Source: Oscheius dolichura
Lineage: Eukaryota; Nematoda; Chromadorea; Rhabditida; Rhabditidae
Direction: 5' to 3'
Assembly: GCA_932521035.1 (NCBI GenBank)
Contig: OW051494.1
Span: forward strand, 1,784,001-1,848,000
DNA length: 64,000 nucleotides
The position numbers and the translations under genes are program-made. Shown one piece after another: positions 44,027 to 55,086 of the stretch. Positions within the stretch are counted from its first letter, which is position 1, and each line of letters opens with the position of its first letter. The notes beneath the pieces are model-generated. The model did no database searches. It was not told the origin of the DNA and saw only the letters and a list, made by a program, of their open reading frames with translations.

Positions 44027-44027
44027 A
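44022..44027 (+). terminator. AATAAA overlapping the stop codon
   Basis: The stop of the gene at 41623 (GAA TAA AG, stop 44024-44026) is inside an AATAAA hexamer, so the 3' UTR could be only some 15-20 bases. Confidence 0.45.
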
Positions 44028-44177
44028 GCCTATCCTCTTATTTTCCGGCCTTTAACTCCCTTTTTGAAATATCTCGACCTTCCTCTTACTCTATCTGATT
44101 CTAGCTACCGTTATCTTTACTATTAATCGGTGGTTTTTCCCTCGCCTTTTTGATACGATTAGTACCGGCTAGAGGTC

Positions 44178-47100
44178 ATGTTTTTCGTCTTCCCCTACTC
44201 TTCCATCTTCTGCCAAATGCGATTCTTTAAAAGGAGCATATTTATTTTATCGCTAGTCGCCTTTATTGGTATCTCTTTAGGGTGAGTTTAGAAAACGGAG
44301 CGACGGGGTGGGAGCAGGTCAGAATGAGTCCCATTTTCCTCTCAATCATTTCAAAAGTGGCCTTGGAATATTACAAAGATGAACGGGGTTGATATTCTCC
44401 GCTATTTGGTATACCGTAGTCCTTTGTATAGAACGACCCCATCAGGTAGAAAGCCGGGTTGTTCAGGGCCTGAAATATTACCCAGGAAATAGTCGGGGTG
44501 ATTCCAAAATGATCACAACCCTTGAAATTATACATCGATACCGGTTTCGGGGATACAAAAGAGCCGCGAGCCACCCTGGTCATTCAAAGACCTTTAGAGG
44601 CCATTTCCAACGGAAGAGAAACGAATTTAACGTCTCCGCTGTGGAACCACAAAGCTTCAAACCTGACCCCGTGACGGAATTTTGAATTCGTGTCTTTTGC
44701 CGTTGGACATGAACTATAACATGGTAAGCATTCGAGAGGAAGGCGAAGAATTAGCTTGCCGAAACTTTTATCCCTTTCTTTGGATTACGGTAGTAATGTC
44801 TGCAAACGAAAGAACAGAGAAACTCAACGGGAAAAGTGATGAGTCCATCTCAACCAAAATAGCCCCAAGGCTCGTACCAATGTCCCTTCCATTCTTCACT
44901 GTTTTACAGAACACACTTCTTCCTGTTGTCTCGCCCTGTCCCGGATGAGATTCCCTTTGATCCGGAGGACATATTCATTACTTCTGCTTATTATTATCTC
45001 ACATCTAAAAGGTTGTTCTTTATTTTTAAATTCCAGAACAAAAATTCGTCCTTTAGTCTGGGAGACAACGCCATAGCGGTCGTATTCGTTGGAAATCTCG
45101 ATTTTCTCAAAAGAACTCAAACTTTACAATTTTTAGGAGCGAATAGTACCAATGTTCTAGTCAAAAATACTCCATTGGAAAGGTCGGATTACCCTAGAAA
45201 CTCAATGTTTTTCCCTTTAGGATTACTATAAACCGTGTCTGCCAACTGATCCCGTACTTCCTGACAACCCAGCTGGTCAGCAACATGGAGAGGCTTCACA
45301 TCCAATTGGGGAATCATTTCTACAGGGTACTGTAGCTTCTAGATACTATTAAAATATGAATTCTTGTTCCAGATTCCCTTCAAGACTGTTTCCTATGAGA
45401 AGAAGGACGTCGTCACCTGTATTGCGCCATTCTTTGTTGTTGAATCGTGGCAGAAAGTTATCCTCGCTATACACATCTATAGAAAGTCAGTTAATGTCAA
45501 ATTTAGCCCTTATCCTACTAAATAATGAGGAATAGGAAGGCATTCCGCTCGAGACGAAGAAGGGGGTAGCCATATATGGGCAAACGCCCGGGCGCGCCCA
45601 TTTTCGGGCGTAAAACGGGCGTGTCGGGCGTTTGTTCCCGTATCTAGGGTATTTCTCGATGAATTTTTAAAATTCAAAAACCATCTTGTAGAGCACGTCA
45701 AGACGATTCTAATGTGCCTAGTCGTAGCTCAAACGGACTGGAAGAAAAATCGCTAGCCTCACTAACTTTGATAAAGGAGCGTTACGTAACGCTTCCTAGG
45801 ACCAATCTCGACCAAGCCAACGTTTGTGAGGCTAGCGATTTTTCTTTCTGCCCGATTGAGCTATGATCAGGCTTGTTAGAATCGTCCTGACGTGCTCTAC
45901 AATATGCAATTTAAAGTTTTGAAATTGACCTAGAAATGCCCGAGATACGGACACCAACATCCGGCACTCCAGTCTACGTCCGTTTTACGCCCGAAAACGG
46001 GCGCGCCCAATAACGGAGGGTAGCCACTTTTCTACGGCTTGTTCCCTTCTCAAGAGTTTCTAAATTTGGTCCATTCCTCGATTTATCCACTTCTACAGTA
46101 CACTCTCTTATTCTTCAGATACGGTAGTTTTCTCCACGTCTACATTCGAAGTGCCGCCGAGCCAATCTTCCACTTGATCCAAGAATATGAAAAAGAGGCA
46201 AGGCTCCCTATTCTCGTTACATAAGTTTTACCTTTCCAGGGCTATCTAAAACTGGAAGCCTGGCCCCGAGTGAACTATTCCACGGTGCCAATATACGAAT
46301 TCAATCCAAATCTCCATATCGAATTCCGAAACCAAGTCGCCGCGGCGACGGACTGTCTTCTCCAGTACAAGGAGTCCGCTTCCTTTATTGCCTTCTTCGA
46401 TTTGGACGAGATTTTGATACCACGGCTGGCGGGAACATATTTTGAGGAACTCAGTCTACTGTATAATAGCGACATTTTGAAAGAATTCATAAAGACTCCA
46501 GTGGATCTGAATGGAATGGAACAGGAGCCGAAACAGATCATTAGTAAGTGGTAATGGGATATTAATTAGGCTAATAACGAGGTTTAGAAGGCTATTTTTG
46601 GCAGGAGAAGAAGAAAATTGGATATTTACACTATACAAGGGCTGATATGAGGATGCTGTCCTGTAAGTTTATCTACTTTTCCCGAAACAAAATGCAAAAG
46701 ACAAGGGTCGAGTTGGTGCGAATGGGGGGTTTTCTGAGATAACCCACTCGCTCCGGACCTCTCGTGGTGTTCTGCCCGCCGCCGCCGGTTATATAGGCGC
46801 CCCTCGCCTGGCTGCCGAGATTTTACGGGTGCGAGCGGCTGTTCTCTCACGCGGAGAGGCCAGAAAAGTGGAAACTCATTTCGTTTCCATTTTCGCTACT
46901 TTTTTGATTAAATTAATTTACTTTCTTCAATTCTAGCAAATAGTATTGTATTCCCTGTTAAAAACAACAAAAAAGCAGCGGTCGAGTGAGTGCGAATGGG
47001 GGGATTTCCGAAGTTTTTCGATAACCCACTTGCTCCGGACCTTCTGTGCCTTCTCTGCTTGCTGCCGTCGGTTATATAGGCGCCTTTCGCTTGTCTGCCG

Positions 47101-48167
47101 AGAGTTTACGGGTGCAGGGAGATATTCACTCACCAGGAGAGGCCAGAGAAGTGAAAACAGCTTCGAAATAATCAGAAATTCTTTTCCCCGCACCCGTATT
47201 CCCTCGGCAACCAAGGGACAGCCGGCTATATAAGCCCCGCGCCCTCTCAAAACTACCAAGAGGTCCGGAGCCGATGGGTTATCCAGTCTTTGAATCCCCA
47301 TTCGCACCAACTTGACCCGTAATTTTTTCCCTTTTTTTGTTGGAAATGTTCTCTATTTAGACAACGATCAGGGAAACTTCTCATTGGATCTTCTGTTGTC
47401 TTCCATCGACTTTACAAATACAGTAACCTCTAACGAAAACTTGAAGATTCGACAATTTTAGGGAGTGACAGGGAAAGCCGTCGTCAAGCCGGCTCTAATT
47501 AACCACACATGGATCCATTTCCCAAATTCCCTATTACCTAACCATGTGCGCTTTGATATCCCCGCGGAGAGGAACGTTCTCCTCCATTTAAAAGAAAACA
47601 ACCAGGTCACTGTATATCCTATCTGTTAGAAAACGATAATTTAAAGGATTTGGCCAGTATGGGTCGAATTTTTAGCAGGGAACCAAGTTATTTGAAGTAT
47701 TACGGTGGAGGAACAAAGCCGTTATTGAGTCGCGGAGATATTGACGCCATTCAGGGTGATTTCTTACGGTAAATATTTCGTTATCCTAAAATTTAAGTTT
47801 ATAATCTTTCCAGAATGAAATCGAGACCGAAAATAGCCAAAATAATGAAATCCCTCCCCCAGAAGCCGTTCTACCCACCGCTAATGGCCGAATGCACTAG
47901 GAGGACCTTCTCTCAATATGACGCGGCCAAACGGTACGACCTGATGAAATGTCCCAGTCCGGATAGATGCCGGGTTAGTTTCTCCTCCCTTTGTTGATTC
48001 GGAAATGAGGAATTATCCAAAAATTCCAATTTCAGCTGCCTGAAAGGGCAGGAGTCCCATGTGTCAATGCCAGAGCCGAGTATCTCTCCTCCCCGACGGG
48101 GACAGTCATCAATGTCCACCACGTTAAAACCTCATATTTTACTGTTGAGGACGGCTGTAGTCCATAA
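44178..48167 (+). CDS. GT92 (DUF23) glycosyltransferase
   Basis: Type II Golgi membrane enzyme of family GT92, which in nematodes adds galactose to core fucose and related glycans. In-frame ATGs at 44178 and 44217 give MFFVFPYSSIFCQ then MRFFKRSIFILSLVAFIGIS, the signal anchor. Catalytic part: PFDPEDIFITSAYYYLTSK|SLGDNAIAVVF (45057 acceptor chosen because it restores this family motif), ITINRVCQLIPYFLTTQLVS, IPFKTVSYEKKDVVTCIAPF, SFLHVYIRSAAEPIFHLIQE, GYLKLEAWPRVNYSTVPIYE, FIAFFDLDEILIPRLAG (the DxD-type motif), KKKIGYLHYTRADMRMLS, GKAVVKPALINHTWIHFPN, ending SSPTGTVINVHHVKTSYFTV and EDGCSP. The intron after EYEKE appears to be GC-AG (GAG|GCAAGG...TTTCCAG). Introns carry a family-3 MITE, the palindromic repeat 45584-46010 and two TATA elements. 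Confidence 0.9.
44601..44717. mobile_element. TATAGTCC MITE, family 3, copy 3
   Basis: GGCCATTTCCAACGGAAGAG at the left, GCCGTTGGACATGAACTATA at the right, inner CTCCGCTGTGGAACCAC. Diverged. In the first GT92 intron. Confidence 0.6.
45584..46010. repeat. Large palindromic repeat (GGGCGCGCCC family), copy 2
   Basis: Left GCCCGGGCGCGCCCATTTTC then CGTGTCGGGCGTTTGTTCCC; right GATACGGACACCAACATCCG then GAAAACGGGCGCGCCC. Inner arms AAAAATCGCTAGCCTCAC and GTGAGGCTAGCGATTTTT flank GCGTTACGTAACGC. In a GT92 intron. Confidence 0.8.
46690..46880. mobile_element. TATA element, family 2, left-arm copy
   Basis: ACAAGGGTCGAGTTGGTGCG ... CGCTCCGGACCTCTCGTGGT ... GCCGGTTATATAGGCGCCCC ... TGCCGAGATTTTACGGGTGC. 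Adjacent to the full element at 46979; the 46880-46980 spacer is also shared (inverted) with 55445-55545. In a GT92 intron. Confidence 0.8.
46979..47320. mobile_element. TATA element, family 2, full-length
   Basis: Both arms present. Left CGGTCGAGTGAGTGCGAATG, CTTGCTCCGGACCTTCTG, CGGTTATATAGGCGCC, TGCCGAGAGTTTACGGGTGC. Right CGCACCCGTATTCCCTCGGC, GGCTATATAAGCCCCGCG, AGAGGTCCGGAGCCGATGGG, CATTCGCACCAACTTGACCC. The middle has CCAGAGAAGTGAAAACAGCT. In a GT92 intron, 41 bp before the exon beginning at about 47361. Confidence 0.85.
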
Positions 48168-48335
48168 AGATTTATTTTCCTCCCATTTCTCTACATTTTC
48201 GCCCCTAGAAAACAAAAGTACACGAAGATTCGCCGTCTGATGGCCCCGTAAGAGGTTAAGCGGGTGTTTTGCTCCGGATTTGGACTGTTCTTTTACCTTA
48301 CTCGATTCTGCACATAAACATATAAAAAATGCAAA

Positions 48336-49230
48336 AAACAAGGGTCGAATAGCGCGAATGGGGGGTTTCCAGATAACCCACTCGCTCCGGACCTCTCGTG
48401 GTGTTCTGCCCGCCGCCGCCGGTTATATAGGCGCCCCCAAGGAGGATTCCTCCCGCTTTATGGCGTCGTTTCCCGATGATGAACGGTTACTTTCTTGGCT
48501 TTCGTCACGGCAATCGCCTTTTCCGCTTCCACAAACGACTGTAGTATCAGCTGGTCACATGTCATTTTATTCTGTTGGAGACAGTTCACAATTTTCACCG
48601 TTTTCTCCAGGGAAAATCCTTTTCCAGCCAACTGAAAACGCTTTCCCCCTAGAGAAGCAAGAGAACTCACATCATTTCCGATTTTTATGGTCCTGAAACG
48701 AACAAATCCATAGTTATTGATGATCTTGTCAATATCGCCAAAAAGAAATCCATCAAAAATCTCATAAAATATTGTGGAGAATATATAAAACGTGGTGTCA
48801 TATGTTCCCTGGATCATATCACTCGGCTGAAAGGGGGAGAAGGAGATTTGGGGCTGGAAAAGGCCGTACCTTGTCCTCTGGAGCAATACAAAACTCATAA
48901 TCAATGTAGCAGTTAAAATTCTTCCAATTGTATTCCATCAACTCGTTAATTTCACTATTTGAACGGAAAACTTTCGTAAAAGACTTGATTGCCATCTGCA
49001 AAAAGTAAAAATGGCAAAAGACAAGGGTCAAGTGGTGCGAATGGCGGGATTTCAAGATATTTCACAAGATAGCCCATTATTTCAAGATAATCCACTCGCT
49101 CCGGACCTCTCGTGGTGTTCTGCCCACCGCCGCCGGTTATATAGGCGCCCCTCGCCTGGCTGCCGAGATATTATGGGTGCGGGCGGCACTTCCCTCGGAG
49201 AGAGAGGCCAGAGAAGTGGGAATGTTGGAG
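48336..49230. mobile_element. Family-2 ends enclosing a copied gene fragment
   Basis: Left end 48336-48440 (AACAAGGGTCGAATAGCGCG ... CCGGTTATATAGGCGCCCCC) and an end at 49010-49230 (GACAAGGGTCAAGTGGTGCG ... CGGTTATATAGGCGCCCCTC ... TGCCGAGATATTATGGGTGC). Between them about 530 bp of exons and introns from the gene at 41623 are carried in reverse. Next to the left end, AAGGAGGATTCCTCCCGCTT also matches (inverted) the intron sequence near 42240-42262. This looks like a Pack-MITE-type gene-carrying element, although both ends point the same way rather than forming a clean inverted pair. Confidence 0.7.
48463..48989 (-). pseudogene. Copied exons 2-4 of the gene at 41623
   Basis: Minus-strand reading gives the same protein pieces as 42549 to 43082: MAIKSFTKVFRSNSEINELM, then IQGTYDTTFYIFSTIFYEIF, then LAGKGFSLEKTVKIVNCLQQ up to TVHHRETTP, introns included. 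By eye it is identical or nearly so over about 530 bp; the match ends mid-exon at TCGGGAAACGACG. The later exons are absent. Frames are intact because the copy is young, but the gene is truncated. Confidence 0.85.
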
Positions 49231-50357
49231 GGGGAATTGCCTCTATTTTCCGTCTCTTCTTTCGGATAAATTGATAGTTGTTACCTTACTATAAAGGGAC
49301 AGTGGGGGGTGTTTTACGCTCTCCATCCATAACAATTTGACTCTTCTTTTTCGTATTTTTCCAGATTAGAAACTGTTTTTTTTTCTGCCGTATTCCTCGT
49401 CTATCTGGTTCAATGTATCGTTTTTCTTTTAAATACCCCGCTTTGCCGGGCTTTGATCCGAATTTCCTGCGTTCTTTTGCCCAAATATTGACATTCCATC
49501 GATTTTCCCCAATCCCTTTGCCATTTCTCCGACCACCGGCTGTGTACAACCGTGAAATTACCGCGAAACTTGTTATTTGTTTTTATCGGCAGTCCTCCCC
49601 CAATTCATTCTCTCTCCCCTCTATTCAGTCGGTTATTTTTAGTATGACGTCAATCTGAACTGCGTACACCATTTTTACCTACTCTGCCAAAAGTCCGTCT
49701 CTCCTTTTTTCTCTTTACATCGTTTGAAAGCGCCCGATTTTCTCCCACCGAGTTGTCTACTTCCTTGTTACATTCTTGCCTAATAGGCTATACCGTTAGT
49801 TTCTCTCATAAACAGTCGAATAATTCACCTTTTTCTAGGTATACGAAGATATTTCAACAATAAGATGTAAATAACAGGAGAAGAGCACAAAATAGTGAGT
49901 TTATTTGTTTATAATCGGATTTTGGGGTCTACTTTTAGGGAAATGAGCGTATTTCAAGAGTAAAAATGGAATATAACGGTTCCAAGGTGGGAATAACCGA
50001 TTTTTGAGCGGGTTGTCCCAGATTTTCGGCTATTATCAGCTCAAAATAAGGAATAAGGCTTCATTTTCCTTAAAATTGGCCATATTTTAAAGATTTTAGT
50101 AGATTTTATAGCCACTATACTTATCTAGACAACGTTACAATAGTTTTATAAGAAAAAAATGTGCGAACATCGGAAAAATCGGCTCCTAACTGTCCTGGGT
50201 CTCATTTCGACCTCTTTTCGCCGAGAAGTCGTTATTTTTGCGCCTTTCCGGTAAAATAGAAGTCATTCTATTTAAAAAAATATGGCGTTTTTAATATTAA
50301 AATCACATTTTCTCTCCAACTCAACCCACTCTTCGGTCCCTAATCCCTTATCCCCCA

Positions 50358-50481
50358 TTTTCAATGGATACTCCATGGATTCCAATTTGGCGGCGCGTCT
50401 CCGCTACGGGACCAAGTTTGAAAGCTTCCTGGTCCCGTAGCGGAGAGGTTATTCCGTGGAATATCCATTAGAAATGGACTG
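50358..50481. mobile_element. TATAGTCC MITE, family 3, copy 4
   Basis: CCATTTTCAATGGATACTCC at the left; GGAATATCCATTAGAAATGG then AC at the right; inner CTCCGCTACGGGACC/GGTCCCGTAGCGGAG hairpin. Intergenic. Confidence 0.7.
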
Positions 50482-50796
50482 ATTGAACCTCCACTGATCA
50501 AAATGTCAGGACCAGGTTCATCAGGCCTTTGCCTCCCTGTTTGCCCTCTATTCCCTCGAGAATATACCAAATGTCAATAGGATTTTACCATTTGAACATG
50601 TCTCTTTTCCGGGGAGAGGGCATAAAAACTTGGTCACACAAAACCTGTGATTCATTTTGAGTCGAAACTGTTCGCCAAGGGTTTAGTTGCTCTCTATTTG
50701 CTCGGGCCGAATATATTGGAAAAGGACTGGGCGATACAGGCTTTCTTGGCTTTGAGAGACCAATATTTGATTATTTTATTTTAAAAGTGTTTTCAG

Positions 50797-53700
50797 ATGG
50801 AAACAACGAAACGATTCTATTCAAATGTCTGCCGGTTTTGTCAGGGTGTTGTGGAATGGAGGAGTCCCGCCACGGGGCCGTATCTTCTGGCGGTGAATTC
50901 ACTCTTTTGGTACGGTTTTCGACTTTTTCTTGTTGACTATTTTAGAGTTTGTTTTATATTATTTTTTTCATAGAGATGTACATTTTAATTGCCAGCGATT
51001 TTGTGGCTTTAAAATCGGAATTTTGGGAACTTGCAGGCGCTTTTTGGGAAGTCCGGACTAATTGATGGGTACAACGCGGGAAAACGAAATTTGCTCTATA
51101 AAATTATTAGAAAACGCGGCTATTTCTATATTTTCATATTCATAAAGTCTTGTTTATACAGTATGACCTAAAAAAAAAGAGTGAAACCAATAGAATTCAA
51201 TACATCGGGGGGCTAATAGCGGCGATAGATGGCGAATTAGAGCAGGAGCAGGGCGCAACTGGCCTTACTGATAAGAAGGGAAGAGATACAGCAGAAGCCA
51301 GGCTACTGTATAGTCTAGTTCTAAAAAATAGGGGTTTTACAGTGCTTTGGGACCTTTTGGGAAACGGCAAAGAAAACTCGGACGAAATCGGAAATCCTGA
51401 TCACTTTTGCTCAACAGGTCCTGTGCGGAAGGTTTTATGGTTCGTTACGGTAACCCTGTTTTTTGGAAAAGAACCATAATATCACTGAGAGCTCCCTCCT
51501 TTAAAAGAATAGTTATATTATCAAGGGTTGATGGTCCTGAAACGAAGGCACGTGAAATTGTTCGGAGAGAGGCGGCTATGTCCGTCTTTGAGCTTTGAAA
51601 CCATGTCAATTCCCCAAAATTTGATATTTTTATACTTTCCAGGTTATCTGCCTTCTACTGCGAGCATCTTCTTCAAATGAGGATGCTGGTCAGTCTAGCC
51701 GTTGGTGTCCTCAGCTGGGATATCCTTCTCTCCTCCTCAAATGATAATAACATCGCCGTCCATATGGTCATGTGGCCAGTTCGATCACTATTTAGGGTAA
51801 GGGAAGACAAATATTAATAAAGTAGATACAAATTACAGACAGCAGCGGTAGTTTTAAGTTTTTATAGTTGGAATTTATTGCGCTTAGAGCAGATTGAAAC
51901 TGCTTGCTGGGCCGCTTATGCAACAGGTTCGTTTCTACTGTATTTCGCCGCTTTTTCAGAGAAAAAATTGTTCGATTTAGTATTTTAAAGGCCTTGAAAC
52001 GCTTACATATCAAATTATCAAAAGAACCCCCGTTTTTGAAGCCAAAATTGGCGTAAGTCGTCCAAAAATCCGTTAGGGTGCATGAACTGCGGCTTCTTCG
52101 CTGTGACGCATTTCTAAATATAAAGCAGGCTACACATTTTTTTCCGTTCCAATTTATATCTATCCATTTCAGTTGGTTGTCTTCTAGTAAATCCCGTCTG
52201 GCGGGCGAATCATGTCAACGAGAAACTAACAGACGGGGCGAAATATATCGGAACAGGGATCGGCAACGGTGTAACTGTGAGTTTTCCCCTTTTTTTATTC
52301 AATTTTCCAATTTTTGTAGAGATTTATCATATCACCCGTCAAGGCAATATTCAGCGCTTTTATCTATGTCGTTACATTTCAATTCATCCCCCGTAAGTTT
52401 CTTCTCCCTAAATTTTGAAGTTTCCTAATATTTTCAGCTCTTTGGAACCTCTTCAAAGGCGGCCTGGGTAATGCCTATCGGACAATAGTTTCCTCAACGA
52501 AAAATGTCTTCTCCGCGGTCAAACAATGGTCAGTTTTTGCCGGGCTGTCATCCTCGAAATAGTCCATGGTCCATTATATCGATTTTAGTCAAATTTAATC
52601 CAAAATTAGCATACTGTGTGGGTATTTTGGCTTTCCCAGGGCCACAGCTCAGGGAAGCCGCTTCTCCTGGTCGCTTACCCCTTTCTCGCTATAATCTTTT
52701 TTTTGCTATTTATATCCTTCCAACTTACCAAATTAATTATTTGGCTTTACATAATGCCCCTGCCATTTTTTGTGTTAAAATTGAACCGATAGACCCAACA
52801 GAAAGGGGCAAAGGCGCGACCAACCAGAATTTTCAAACGCTGCGGGAGTTTCGACTTTTGGTTGGCTTATGGACCTGAATCTTTTCTGACAAAAGGGACC
52901 TAAAACCCGACCCTTTTTGAGCAGAAAAGGCCGAACATTGTGTCTATTTCACGGGCTCCGATTCTGTGGAACTTGAGGTCCTCTTATGCGCTCTTCCAGC
53001 CCAGTTAGTCGGGTCAGCGCGATCCTCGATAGTCCGATCCCCTGCACCCGTAAAGTCTCGGCAGGGGATCATCTTTATTCAAAAACTGTTTACAAAGCTG
53101 TGACGTCTTTATGCCTAGCCGAGATTTTACGGGTGCAGGGGATCGGACTATGGAAGGCCGAACCAGTCGAGTCCTCGTGCTCCACTTCCGGGGAAAACCG
53201 TTTCTGGAATAAAACGGCTCGAAAAAGCTTCCAAGCCTTTCTAAATATTTGAACTGTCCATTGAAAACATCATAAATCATAGAAAAAACGGCGGCTGCCT
53301 GTCGAAACCTTGAACTTTCCTCACCGCGGTGTTCCTTCTCCCCTTTTCGAACACCGAATCCACTTTTTCCCCTCTTCCCGTCGGGAATTATCAATTTGCA
53401 GGTGGATTTCGTACGTGATTGAGCCCGTTCACCGGGGTGTTACCGCTGTTGGTCGCTGGCTTCGCTACTGGTTCTGTGCCCACTGGTGGCCGGATTTAAA
53501 GGCCTGGATGGCTGTTCACGTACTATTTTTCGGCCTTTATCCATTAACTGCCCCTTTTTCAGATTGGAGAGCCTTGTAAACGAGCCTTTAATTATTTGTG
53601 CTTCTGCCTGGTTTACGTTGTTTGCGGCCACTGGCTGCCCCCATTGGGACGGTTTCTCAAGAAATATTTGGAGATTTTTGGCGCCTTCTTCTACCGGACG

Positions 53701-54928
53701 GTCCTGGCTCCTACCAAAGCGTAAAAACCACCAATTAGACCTTTAAAAATTCCCCATTTTTAGGTTTATTTGGAGGAAATGCGACGAGTTCCGTTGTTGG
53801 CTACGAACGCAGCTCCATCGCCTCGCTGTGGCTATCAGGTAAAAATTTTTAATTCCAAATTTAAATTTTCGTGTTTTTCTTCAGAGATTCCGTCGTTTGG
53901 CCAATTTGTGTCCTTATTGTAGACCTTACAAAGGAGTTGTCCTCCTTTGTCTACCGGGTGGCGCTGAAACCCGTGGTGGACTACTTCTATCAGAGATATA
54001 AGATCCTGGAGACGGTAGCCCTGATCTACATCTTGGCACCCGTCTGCAAGTTGTTTATAAACAACATTCCGGAGACGAATCCCTTCTGCGGTGAGGATTT
54101 CTATATTTTTTGAGGTTTAGAGACTTAGAGACTTATAATAGGGTTGTTTTCGTTCTGGATTATTGCTAAAACCGAAAAAATGGAAATAAGGCCACTAAAT
54201 ATTGAAAAAGCGCCCGTAAATTGAGAATATGAGAAAAAATAAAAAGGAAAGTAGTAAGAAACAAAAGCAAAAAGCTTACGACACCCGGGATTCCCAAGCC
54301 GTCTCCGATCCAAGTACTAACCGGGCCCAACGTTGCTTGACTTGCCAGATCGGACGGGATGGCGTACTTTCAACGTGGTATGGCCGTAAGCAAGAACTCA
54401 GCATTTTTCCCGGAAGACTAGGCTGGCAATTGGAAACTGTCTTTTTTCTGTCAAAATTGCACACGATCATTCAATTTCCAACATTCTCCAAAAGGATATT
54501 ATCCTATATTTTCAGAAGAAAGCGACGTAGAGCTTGAGGGAATGCTTCCTGACGAGATGAGCGATATTGACGACGAAGTGGTGAATAACGAGAATCCCAG
54601 TGAAGATGACCTCCTTCCGAAGACTCCTCTCGAAGGTAAGCCAGCCTTTCCCCTTTATTTTTTCTATAATTTCCTGACGTTTTCTTATAGTTACGCCAAA
54701 ATTTCTTTAGACAAAATCAATTGGACCCTTTCCCCCTATGGAAAATCTCTTACAGAAGAGGAGAGAGACTTCACGGCCGGGCTGGACTTCCCCGACGTTG
54801 ACGCATCGGAGTCAAGTGATGAGGAATTCGACCTGAAGAGTAAGGCGAAGAGAACAGTCCGCCATCGGAGGCCGTTGACAAGACCCGTCACTGGCGGATA
54901 TGATGACACCTTCGAAGATCTACGATAG
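50797..54928 (+). CDS. Unidentified aromatic-rich multi-helix membrane protein
   Basis: About eleven exons with consistent phases. ATG 50797 follows TTTTCAG directly. Order: METTKRFYSNVCRFCQGVVE, ATGPYLLAVNSLFW|LSAFYC, MRMLVSLAVGVLSWDILLSS, TAAVVLSFYSWNLLRLEQIE, ATVGCLLVNPVWRANHVNEK, RFIISPVKAIFSAFIYVVTF, then LWNLFKGGLGNAYRTIVSST, WWISYVIEPVHRGVTAVGRW, RAFNYLCFCLVYVVCGHWLP, FIWRKCDEFRCWLRTQLHRL, RDSVVWPICVLIVDLTKELS, LETVALIYILAPVCKLFINN. An acidic tail follows (EESDVELEGMLPDEMSDIDD, GLDFPDVDASESSDEEFDLK), ending TGGYDDTFEDLR. The protein has many amphipathic Trp/Phe/Arg segments, suggesting membrane association, but I do not recognise the family. One intron holds hairpin MITE copy 4; another holds 5S copy 4 in antisense. 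Confidence 0.8.
53021..53160. mobile_element. Hairpin MITE, family 1, copy 4 (best preserved)
   Basis: TCCTCGATAGTCCGATCCCC, TGCACCCGTAAAGTCTCGGC and on the right GCCGAGATTTTACGGGTGCA then GGGGATCGGACTAT. In an intron of the gene at 50797. Confidence 0.88.
54273..54391 (-). rRNA. 5S rRNA, copy 4 (intronic, antisense)
   Basis: 119 bp with no unusual substitution. 3' flank GAAACAAAAGCAAAA shared with copies 2 and 3; the 5' flank is not shared. It lies in an intron (about 54092-54512) of the plus-strand gene at 50797, opposite to that gene's transcription. Confidence 0.94.
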
Positions 54929-55050
54929 AGAGAAAGAGCTGGAGAAGACTGTCATAGTCATAGAGTCACTTAGAGTGCAGAAGAATTGCCATAATTGTCG
55001 CTCAAATTGCCATAATCTTATATTATATCTGTTGAATTATTATATACTTT

Positions 55051-55056
55051 AATAAA
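55051..55056 (+). terminator. AATAAA poly(A) signal of the gene at 50797
   Basis: AATAAAGGACGACAGC 123 bp after the stop. The surrounding 40 bases recur, inverted, at about 57430-57468. Confidence 0.6.
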
Positions 55057-55086
55057 GGACGACAGCTTTAGTTTTATAAAAATTTA

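Larger units (their letters stand above)
48168..50796. other. Intergenic with a captured gene fragment; otherwise no gene
   Basis: 48336-49230 is an element pair with a captured exon block. 49231-50357 and 50482-50796 hold only low-complexity or weak frames. One MITE lies at 50358-50481. The sequence just before 50797 reads TTTTCAG|ATG, a splice or trans-splice acceptor for the next gene. Confidence 0.6.
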
